64,000 bases of DNA. Origin: Alteromonadaceae bacterium 2753L.S.0a.02 (GTDB lineage Bacteria; Pseudomonadota; Gammaproteobacteria; Pseudomonadales; Cellvibrionaceae). This document shows, piece after piece, positions 44,131 through 56,100 of this stretch (the first letter of the stretch is position 1; each line of letters starts with the position of its first letter). The notes beneath the pieces are model-generated. The model saw nothing but the letters and a program-made list of their open reading frames with translations. It was not told the DNA's origin and did no database searches. The DNA lies in contig VISH01000002.1 in assembly GCA_007827375.1 (NCBI GenBank), positions 3,869,001 through 3,933,000 of the forward strand. The letters are read 5' to 3'. The position numbers and the translations under genes were made by a program.

Positions 44131-47100
44131 ATTTGCTGAGGTTTTGCAGCTTTGGAAATGCCGCCCAACGCTTGAGGTTTTGAAGGCAATCGCAACGAGC
44201 TTTCCTTTGCTGCAGTCTGATTCTGTTTACCTGATGTTTGGGCCGCAGTGCCTATGTTGCTGGGCAACGCTTGAGAACCAAACAATCCAGAAACCGTTTC
44301 CGTATACTGTGCTGCAATAAAATCGCAAAGTTTCGCCAGGGTGTCGTATTCAAACAAGGCTGTTTTTGATAGTTTTTCAAAGCTTTTTTGCAGCTTACTC
44401 TGGAGTTCCATCAACATAACGGAATCCATTCCAAAGCCTTCAAAACGGGTGTTTCTGTCAATTTTTTCGGGCGCCAGCTTCGTGACAGAAACCACCTCAT
44501 CCCTTAAATATTCGAAAAGCGCGCTATTATCATTGTTTGATGGTGTTTCAGTTTTAACAGAGGAAACTGCAGAATCCTTCAACAATGGTGCGGCAGTTTT
44601 AACAGAATTGGCTGGTGGCAGCGTACCAATCGGCTTCTGTTCAGGCACTTGTGTATTTTGCTCTGGAATAAATTCATCAGATACACGCAAATAGTTTTTC
44701 AACTTTGCAGTTTCGCCAGCAGCCACTAGCAAATTGTTATTATCCATATTCAGCAGAGACTCAAAGGCGTCCAGACCTTCAGATTCTGAAAGCGGTTGAA
44801 TTCCAGAAAAATCAAAAAACGCTTTTTGATCTTCAGGAATCTCCATACCGCCTTCCTGCCAGAGAGGCCAGTTTATAGACAGTGTTTTTCCGTAGCGATT
44901 ACCTGCCTCAACTTCGGCCTGGCGGTGCTGTGCAAAAGCGTCCAGAAAACGGTTCGCACAAGCGTAACTACCAGAACCCAAATCCCCAACGAGTGCGGAA
45001 ATGGATGAAAATACTATGAAAATGTCCAGTTCGATGTTCGCGGTGGCTTCGTCAAGCGCGAGCGTACCCGCAATTTTAGGCTCCATAATTGCGCTAAATT
45101 CATCCATGCTCTGTTCAAGCAGCGATTTAGCATCGGCCACGCCGGCGCTATGAATTATCCCGTTGGGCAAACCGTAGGTTTTTTCGCAAACAGAAATTAG
45201 ATTGGTCACATCATTTGCAATAGATATGTCGGCCGCAACATAAAGTACGGAACCTCCCAATTGCTGAATTTCATCTAAGTCTTCTTGTTTCGTATCATTG
45301 ATCGGAGAACGGCCGGTAAGTACGAGATTCGCCGCATACTCTCGAGCCAAATACTTTGCGAAGATAAGTCCCAGCTTACCTAAACCACCGGTTATCACAT
45401 AGGTACCACCAGTTCGTAAAACAGGAATTGAATTCCGCTCAGCATCTGCGAAACGTAAGCGACGAATTTCGCGCTCATCATTCAGGTAGCGCACCTCGTC
45501 TGCTGAGTTTTTCGCAAAACCTGCTTCTTGAATTAGGTATTTAACGATCGGTTCCTGGGTTTCCGAAACCTCTAAGCCAACAGATACCATTTTAAAACGG
45601 TGATTAACGGCTACGAGAGATTTAGCAAACCCGGAAAGCGCAATACCCTGAGCAGATTCTAGAGAATTGGCATTCGGGTAGCTCGCCACCAGCTTGTAAT
45701 CTCTGAGTGGTTCAGCTTGCTCTAGTACTTGCAGGAGGGTGCCTAGTTCTCGAATGGGATTAACTGTATCCCTATCTTGCTGAACCTCGCTGTCTGCGTG
45801 ATAAAACACCAACTCAGGCAGCATATTTATTTCTTTTAAGTGATTCACAGCATTACTTAACACGTCTGAATCATTACGGCTTACCTGCCAGAACGTACAA
45901 CCTTCCTGAAGCACATCACCAATTTGCGTCGTATCGGAAAACTGAATATCAACTACCAAGCAGCCAATGAACTGCTGGAGCGCTTCTACAGTTTCGTGTT
46001 TAAAACCGCAAGTGAGTACGCAGGTATTAACACTAGGTAGCGTTGTCTCCACCTGTTCTGGTTTCCAGAAGTATTCGAAGATATTTACTTCGTTGGTTTT
46101 GGCAATATTTTTTACGAAGGAACGCGCCGTAAAGTTGTGTAATTTAACGAGTACCTTTCCTTCAGCATTCGTTATTACAATTTGGTATTTCTTTAATTGT
46201 CCATCTGATGATTCTGTTTCATCCAGATAAGCTAATGAATAACAGTGTTTTTCCAGTGGATGGAGAATTTCCACGTGCTCGACGCCGAAGGGCACAATGG
46301 GATGATTGGGCAGTTGACCTGGTTCAAAATCAGCCGCCAGTCCAGTTCTTACTGCGGCATCCATAAGTGCCGGATGGAGCACAAAATCATTCAATGTTGA
46401 ATGAAATTGATCGGGCAGTATCACTTCAGAAAGCGCATATTTGTGGCCCAACCGAAAACGTTGCTGGGTTACACGGTAGCTGCTTCCGTATAAAAACCCC
46501 ATATCATTAAATTCACTGTATATCTGCTCGTGCTGCTCCACCAAATAGGCATCGCGCTTCAATGCTGCAATATCGAGCCACTCATCATTTGTTTCTCCAT
46601 GTGTCTTGAACGCTACCGAACCCTGACAGAAAACTACACCTTCTTCCGCACTAACAATTTCAAAGGTCAGTTCATATTCATTATGGGATTGCGATATCCG
46701 CACATGTACATTTTCTGCTTTGTCTTTAATCTCTATAGGCGCGGCCCAAACTAAGTTTTGAATATAAGCAGCTGTGTATTCACCACCGATGCTCTGTTCG
46801 GCGCAAGCTCGGGCAATTTCCAAATAAGCAACGCCGGGAAGAATTATTCTCGGTTCTCCGGTGTTAACGATATGGTCTGCGAGATAAAATTCTTCGCCAG
46901 TAAACGATTTATGGAAAATTTGTTCGAATAACGTCGATTGGTTTTTATCGACTAGAGGATGCAAGCTTACAGGATTACGGGCCCCAGCCGGTGCCACATC
47001 CACCCACACGCGTTGATGCATAAAAGGCTTGGCAGGAAACGATATTTTCCTTAAATATTCGTTACCTTGTTGTAGATATTGTGGAAACATCTTGCCTTTG

Positions 47101-50100
47101 ATTCGCGTCCAATCAATATCAAGCGACGAGGTCCACACCATGGCCAATCGCTCCCACTGGGATTTGGCAATAATGCTATCCAGCAGCTCCTGCTTTTCGT
47201 CATCATCGATTATCTTGTTGAGATCATTACCTGGCCCCTGGCGATTTAGAATAAGCGCGGAATGATCATCACCCATTACGTAGGCTTGCAAGCCTTGCAT
47301 CAGTTCTTCTACTGTATTGGTATACACTGCCAATCGCATTGCCAGTTGATCCCGACCTACTTGTGCGCTGTATGCGAGCCTTTGCAGGAACAGAGCTGAA
47401 CGGTCATTACTGATTGCGAGCCAGTCACTGATACGTTTTGCATAACTTTTCAGGCGATCGTCGCTGTCTGCCGATAATATAAAGAGTACTTTTTGATTAG
47501 GTTCCTGAACAACGACGGGATTTCCTTCGAATTCCTCAACGAGAATGTGTGCATTTGAGCCGCCAGCACCAAAAGAGCTAATTCCAGCACGTCGTGGTGA
47601 CACACTGTTTTCGGGCCACTCCTTTAATGCTTGCGGTACACGCAGTGGTGTGGAGTTAAAATTTATATTTTTATTGAGTATATCCGAGTGTAGTGACGGT
47701 ACGATTTGCTTGTTTTTAAGTTGCAACAAGACCTTGGTTAACGCAGCAATACCAGCGGCCGATTCCAAATGCCCTATGTTGGTTTTTATCGAGCCTATGT
47801 CGCATTTAAAATCTTCAGACAGCTCGTTTTCTGCATGCAGTTTCATTGCCCGAGTAAGACCGGCAACTTCTATGGGATCACCCAATGAAGTACCCGTTCC
47901 GTGAGCCTCAATATAAGACACTGTTTCCACAGGCCAGTTTGCCCGCTTTAGCGCTTTTGTAATAACCGCTGTTTGCGCTTTTTGATTGGGAACTGTATAG
48001 CCGTTGGTTTTACCACCATGATTTAATGCCGTTGCCTGAATCACACCGTAAATCTGGTCATCGTCTTCCAGTGCTTTGTTGAGAGGCTTCAATAGCACCG
48101 CACCCGAACCCTCGCCTGGTACATAGCCCGTACCACCTTCACCGAAGGCACGACAACGACCGTCGCTGGATAAAAACTGCTCCTGACTGAGTAATTCGTA
48201 TTTTATAGGGTGTGTGGCCAGATTCACGCCACCGGCTATTGCGATTTCGCAATCACCATTTTGAATACTCTGACACGCAACTTGAATGGCACTGATCGAA
48301 GATGAACACATGGTGTCCAGCGCCATGCTTGGACCATTTAGGTCGAAGCTGTAAGACACTCGATTGGCAATCGAAGAAAACGACGAGGACGGTTTGCCAA
48401 ATTGAAGCTGCTGATCGGACACCTGGGTAAACTGGTACAGGCCCCACATAACCCCGACAAACACGCCTACGGAAGTTTCCTGTAATACTTTACGTGGTAA
48501 ACCAGCATCTTCAAAACATTCCGCTGCGGTCTCCAAAAATAACCGTTCCTGGGGGTCCATTTTTTCAGCTTCGCGCATCGTGATGCGGAAAAAATCCGGA
48601 TCAAACTGATCTACTGAATCTAAAAAGCCCCCCCATTTACTGTAAACCTTACCTTTTTCGGTACGATCGCCTGTGAAATTCGTTTTATAGTTCCATCGAT
48701 CTTGTGGTACCTCAACGATGCAGTCCTTACCTTTAGACAAATTTTGCCAAAATTCATCCAGGGATTCGGCTTGAGGATAACGCCCAGCTAAACCAATAAC
48801 AGCGATTGGTTCATCCTGGTATTGCTGAGCGAATCGATGACGACGTTGGCGCCGTGGCGTTATTCTTCTTGGTGGTTCTACACCCTTCGCCAGGCTTTCT
48901 GGAGCTTTAGAATTCGTTTTTGCTAGAGTTAGGGGCTGCCCGGTAATGGCCGTTATACACTCATTAATCGTTACAAATTCAAAAAACTTATGGACTCTGA
49001 ATGATGGGAAACGCGCATCGAGGTTTGCATCAATATGCATCGCTGAAACAGCATCTATGCCCATTTCCCGCAGCGGCAAATTTAATACCTGCTCAGATTC
49101 CGGGAGTTCCAGCTCGTTTGTGAAAATGCGTAAAATTGCCAGCCCATCGCTATCGCTTTGAGCTTCTTCAGGTACTGAGTCTGCAACGGGGCCACTATCA
49201 CTGGTCTGGGCAACACTTTCTGGAGTATTGACCACTGACGACTTATTGGAGAAGTTAGTAATTATGTCTTGGAAATAGTTATCTGCGAAAAAACCCGCTA
49301 TTTCTAATATATTCTGGTATTCATAAAATAGAGTTTTAGGAACTTCGTCACCAAAAGCCTGTTCCATTTTCTCATTCATAGACATAATCATTACAGAATT
49401 GACACCGTAATTTTCCAGTGCTTCTTCCGTATCAATTTTATGGGTCGGTAGCTTTGTTACTTCTGAAAGTGCGCCCACTAAGAACTCAGTAACTAGGCTT
49501 AATGCATCACCGGATTCAACTGCCGCAGTACCGCTTTCGCTAGCGCTTTGCCGCTCGACTACCGCTGACTGGGCATTATTGTCTGCAGATACCGAAAAGT
49601 TTGCGCTATAGTTCTCTTCAAAATATTCTTTTAATTCATCAATACTTTGATATTCAAAAAACAATGTTTGAGGAATATCATCTCCGAAGGTTTCGCGAAG
49701 TGCTTCGTTCATTGTCATGATCATGACAGAATCGATACCGTATTTTTCGAGAACTTCATCCGATGAAATCTGGTGTTCAGGTATCTTGGTGGCATTCGCA
49801 ACCAGTGATTTTAAGTATTTTACAATCGCTTGCTGTGTGTCTGCAGTCGATACTCCGCTACTAAGCGCACTTGTTTTTACTACATTGGATTTGCTTAATG
49901 CAGCGGTTTTCGCATCCGACTTGGACTTGGTTCCTGCAAGCTTTACCACTCTCTGTACAGTAAACCCATAAATAGCAAGCACTAATTCGCCGGAGTCATC
50001 AATCACGACGATATCGTAGCTACTTCGATGCCCCAACTCTGATGTAGATGTCGAAAATACTTTACTGGCTTGGGTGAGAGGTTTCCGTAAAATAATTTTT

Positions 50101-53100
50101 TCGGCGGCCACCGGTAACGGCATGCCCTTATCTAAGGAAAATCCCCCCGCTGCAATAGAGGCACGAATTGCACCATCCATTAACGCCGGGTACAAGGTGT
50201 AGGGCTCAGTGATACTTGCAACTGGCGCAATAGTCGCGAAAGCACACTTGTCGGAATAGTGTATGTCCTGAATAACTTTAAAGGTTTCGCCGAAATTAAA
50301 ACCAAGCTTATCGAAAGCGGCATTTATGTCTGAAAAAGACAATACTGAGGACAGACTTTCCAGTTGATTTTTGGTGGGTAATTCAACCTCGATGGTAAAC
50401 GAACGTTCAACAGACTTATTGCAGAAGTCCTCGATAATTATCTGACCAGTGCAGTATACGTCCCGCTTTTCATCACCCGTGTATATTTCAAAATCCACAC
50501 TGTAATTATCAATAAACAAGCCGGTTTTAACAGTAAGAGAATCCCCTTCCAATATTATGGGTTTGAGCCACTGAATTTGACTCACACCCAATATAGTGTT
50601 GTTAGTCGCCTGTTGCGCCGCCTGAAGCACCATTTCCAAATAAGCAACACCTGGCAATACGAGGCTCTCACCCACCCGGTGGTCACGCAAATAGCTTTCA
50701 TGCGGATAAAATGTTTTTTCGAACAATTGCTCGTCAAAAGTAGAAATATTTCTATCAAGCAAGGGCGCCAGACTCTGAACAGTATGGCTACTACTTCCAA
50801 TGGGGGCGTGTTTTACCCAATAGCGACCTTTGTCAAATACATGCCCAGGAAGAGAAACACGTTGCACCTTCGCGGTATAGAGCTGTTCCCAGGGAATTTC
50901 TGTTCCGCTCAACCAGCTTTCAGCGAGTGCTTCCAAATCTCTATTATTCAAATAGTTTTCAAGCTGACGTTCGCCCTCTTGTAGTCCACCCGGCTGTCGG
51001 CCACTGCGTTTTCCCCACCACAAATTCTCGAGCGCTTCACCTCTAGCGAAAGCGTTAAGTCCACTTATTAATTTGTCTACGGAACTAACAACAAGTGCAC
51101 ACCCCACATCCAGCGACACCCTTCCGATTTGTAGCGTATATGCGATCTGAGTCAGCGATAAGCCTGTTTCTTCTACTAAATAATTTGCAGTTGACTCAGC
51201 AAGCTTCCGCAATGAGGTTTCGTTTCGTGCAGAGAGCACGATTAGATGAGGTGACGCTTGACCTGATTCTTCTTTAAGCTCTGGTATGTACTCTTCTACA
51301 ATTACATGGCCGTTTGCGCCACCAGCCCCAAAAGAGCTCAACGCGGCTAATCGTTTTTGACCGTCAGGCACGGTCCATTTGCCCAGTTCTTGCTGCACAA
51401 CAAAAGGGCTGGACTCAATTTTCGCGTAGGGGTTTAACTCAGAAGAATGAAGTGAAGGGACGATTTGTTGATGCTTCATTTGTAACAGGATCTTGATCAA
51501 ACCTGTTACACCTGCGGCAGCTTCAGCATGACCAATATTAGATTTGGCAGAACCTAACGCGCAATACTGGGTTTCGGTTTGTTCAAATGCCTTGGTTAAG
51601 CCACTAATTTCAATGGGGTCACCCAGGCTGGTACCCGTTCCATGTGCTTCTACATAGCTGATATCACGAGGATTAATATCCGCTGTTTGAATCGCATCTT
51701 TTATTAGAGCCGCCTGCCGATTTGGATTAGGCACCGTAAAACCGCTGGTTCGACCGCCATGATTGATCGCGGTACTTTTCACAATTCCGTAAATGTGGTC
51801 GCCATCGCGCAGCGCATCCGATTTTCTCTTTAGGATTACCGCGCCTACCGCTTCTGCGGGTACGTAGCCATCGCCGCCGGTACCAAAACTGCGGCAACGA
51901 CCATCGCTCGATAAAAAGCGTCTGTTAGAAAGTAATGTATACTTCGCAGGGTGCAGCGACAAATTCACACCGCCAGCTATACCCGCGTCAATTTCACCTT
52001 TTCTCAGTGCATCAATAGCCAAATGCATGGCCGTAATCGATGAAGAGCAAGCCGTATCAATTGTGATACTCGGCCCGGAAAAATTGAATTGGTATGACAC
52101 ACGATTGGCAACGGCCCAATAATAAGAATGAGGGGTGCTCATCGAACCCGGCGCATTACCATCAATACCATATAAATGATAATCACCCCACATCACGCCC
52201 GCATAAACTCCCACGGGGTTGTCGTATACACCGCGTGCTTTTACTAATTTATCAGGGCGGTAACCGGCATCTGCGATAGCAAGACATACGGTTTCCAAAA
52301 ACAGGCGTTCGTGAGGGTCCATTTCCTCGGCTTCTTTGGGTGAAATACTGAAAAACAATGGATCAAATGTGTCTACGTCTTTTAAGAACCCACCCCATTT
52401 GCTGTAGCTGTTTCCAGGCTCGGGATTACCATCGCGGAATATCGAATCCATGTTCCAGCCACGCTCAGCGGGAACTTCTGATATACAATCTTTGCCAACT
52501 TTTAAGTTTTCCCAAAATTCGGTAATGCTCTCCGCTTCAGGAAAACGCCCTGATATACCGACGATAGCGATATCACGATCATCGTCATTGTTAAAACGAT
52601 TATCGGAATCCAGCTGCGAATAAAACCTCGCTGTTTTTCCAGCAGACCTGCTTAGTGCCGTCGTCGCGACAGACGACGTTGATTTAACAATGCCTTCGCC
52701 AGTTCCGGAAAATTGACTACCGTATTCCGCAACAATAAAATCTGATAAATCATTTAGGTTTTGGTACTCGAAGAAAAGCGTGCGCGGTAGGCCTTCAAAG
52801 GATTTTTCCAGTACATTTACCATATCGATCATTACAACTGAATCGAAACCAAAAGCCTGGAAGTTGCTGCTTAAATCGAAACGCTCTTTTGGTATGTTGA
52901 GTTCCTTAGCAAACACATCACATAGAAAATCGAATATCTGCTCTTTGGATGCCTGGCCATTATTATTTTGCAGAGATTTGCCGGTAAGTTCTGATGTGGA
53001 CCCTTTGCCATCTGCAGATTGAACGCCTAAAACGTCACAAACTTTATGTTGGTCTCCTTCAAGAACCGCCATTTGTGGAATACCGTGGCTAACGGAAAAT

Positions 53101-56100
53101 TCCAATGCCTGTAAGCCTTCAGTGTTTCCTAGCGGAGTAATACCAAAATTTTTGAATAGTATTTCTTCTTCTTTTTCCCCTAGCTGCATACCGCCATCTT
53201 TCCAATACGGCCAATTTAGTGATACGCTGCAACCTGAACGCTTCCCTTCTCGATGCAAAACATTGCGGTATCGACTGAAATAATCTTCAAACGCATTACC
53301 GTAACCATAATCGCACTGCCCAAGATTACCGAAGATTCCTGTCACCGAAGAGAACAGAACAAAAACATCCAGCGGCTGATCCTTTGTAGCAATATCCAAG
53401 GCCAGAGTGCCTTTTACCTTTGGCCCCAATACCCTCTGAAACGCCGACATTTCTTTCTTAATAAGAAAATTATCTTCAATGACCCCCGCTGAATGTACGA
53501 TTCCATTCAGCTCCCGGCCAGCGTTGACGATATCCGTAACCCAGCCTTTTACAGCAGCTATATCAGCAACATCACCACGCAAGTAATTCACACTGGCGCC
53601 TTCTTCACACAATTTCTCAAGCGGTGCCAATTTTTCCGCCGCCAACTCGGAGCGCCCTGTTAAATATACAACGGCCTGGTAAGTGGTAAGCAAATGTCTG
53701 GCAACCAGCAAGCCCAAAGCACCAAGGCCGCCGGTTATTAAATAGGTTCCACCTTTTTTGAAACCAACAGATTCAGTTGTGCTTGAGAGTTTTTCTGCCT
53801 TAGCGTAGTCGTTGAAGGCATGGAATTCGCGACCGAATCGTCTTCCATTTGAATAGGCAAGGTCAACACGATTATCATCCGTGTTTAATTCGTAAAACAG
53901 TTGCTCGAGTATTACTTGTTTGCCGAAGTCGAAGGAATCCAGCAGAACAACACGGCCATTGTAAGTCGGTTTTTCAAGCTTAATGGATTTGTAAAAACCG
54001 CTGAGAGCCTGTATCAGAGGCGCTCCCTGATGCACATTACCTTTTACAAGACTGACTAAACGAAGCTTTCGGATCGGCTTAAACGCACCTTTTACCAAGG
54101 CAAACAGGTGTTCAGCAGTAGATGTTACTGCGTCTACAGAGGCATCTTCCAATTCTTCCAAGGTGTTATTTTCATGGATGAGCAATACTTGATCGGGAGT
54201 GGTATTTAGCTCCTTGAGTCGCTTGAACATCCGCTCCAATTCATCACTACGATGCAGTGGAACAACGAATTCATTAGATGTAACTTCGCTGTATTGTTCG
54301 CCATCACTTACTCGAATAAGCTTTGTTGCGAGGTATTTATTCTGTAGGGCTGAAACGCATTCTTTCGCGACTTCATTTTCACCGACAACCAGCAGTGTCG
54401 CTTCGCCTTTTGAATTTAACGGTTCAGCCGCAATCGGCTGCCATGACGGTGAGTAGTAACTCTCTCCATCAACCTGAAGGAAATTCGTAGGCTGATCGTG
54501 AGGCCCCTCTTTCCTTAGCTCTGCATCGACTTTACTCGCTAAAACCAATTCGCGGCAATTTAATCCCTCAACGCTAATTACCGGCTCAGCGGGTTCTGCT
54601 AGAGGATTGTTATTAAAGAATGCGATATTGGCTTTTCGCGTGGCTGCTTTCTCATCGCCATCCTGTAATTGGATCACTGCATAACAGGAAGCATGAAGTT
54701 GCCCCCTGATATATACCTTGTCAATCGCAAAGGGTAAGACTGTAGTATCGCTTTCGTTGGCCTCCCCAAAACCCGCCAGCAGAGCTACCGCCCCCTGCAA
54801 ACCACCATCAATTAGTGAGGGATGTAATCTGAAATCAGTCAGGGTTTTCTGAGCAGATTCCGGTAATTGAAGTTCCAGAAACGCTCTACGGCCATCGCTT
54901 GAATAACGCTCTATCGCCTGATGTGTTTTACCGTATTCAAAGCCTTTTTTTGTTAAAAATGTATAACAATCACCAGACTCAAATACCCGATCTGATTGCC
55001 ATTGTAAGGCTAAAGGCTCTAATGTTTGTGGGCTTTCCGTAATATAAGCACTGCCATGGCAATTGGTATCCACCGAAGAATTTTCAAAACCACTAGCCAC
55101 TTCAAAATTAACAAATACAGTGTTCTCAGGTAGCAGATGCGGTGCTATTTCGGGAAATACTTTAATACTTAGCTCAGCCAGACTACCCTGGCTTACGAAT
55201 GGCCGCAGAAATATGACATCGCGCAACTCGATCGCCAGCGAATCATCACTGACATCGGTTTTTTCGGCGGCTCGCAGTAATGTTTGGGCAGCCATTTCCA
55301 GGTAGGCCGCAGCTGGAAGTACTTTGTTCCCCTGAACCTGGTGGTCTCTTAAGAAAAATTCCCTGCCTGAAAAAAAACTTGTATATCGTTGTTCTTTGAG
55401 AGAAGACGTATTCTCATGCACCAGTGGGTGCAACATAGCGCCCGCTCTGGAAACCTTGGACGCCTCGTTGGAGAGCCAGTACGACTGTCGGTCAAATACA
55501 TAGGTTGGCAAGGAAATTCGCTGTATTTTAAGCTTGGCAAATAACAAATTAAAATTGGCTGCTGCTCCACAGCAATACGCTGCCATCAGCCCGCCAAGTT
55601 CCGTTTTAAGATCCAGTGACTTTGCCGCTGATTTTGCAAGCTTACCAAGGATCTTGTCGGCCGTATCCTGAGCTAACTGAATGCTTTCAACATCATCAAT
55701 ATCGATTTTCGAGCCGGCAGTTTCTGAATTTTCCAAATCCTGCGAGAGCTGAGTTAGGAGATCTTCAAGGGAATGCACTACATAGGCTGAGCGATTGCTT
55801 AAATGGTCACGCCCCATGATGAGACCAGCGCTGATGTCAACCAACCGATGCCGCTCCCCTTCCTGCTCTAACCACTGTTTAAAGTTTGCTTTTAAGCCCT
55901 GAAGACTTTTATTGCTTTTTGCAGAAAGTACAATTAGATAGTGGCTTTGATTAACGTTTCTTATTTTACGAGGTTCGGGTGGTTGTTCCAGTACGATATG
56001 GGCGTTTGTACCTCCGAAACCAAACGAGGAGACTCCAGCTCTGAATGGCGATGCTTTTCCGTTTTTTGAAGCAACAGGCCAGTCTTCTTTTTTCGCCAGC

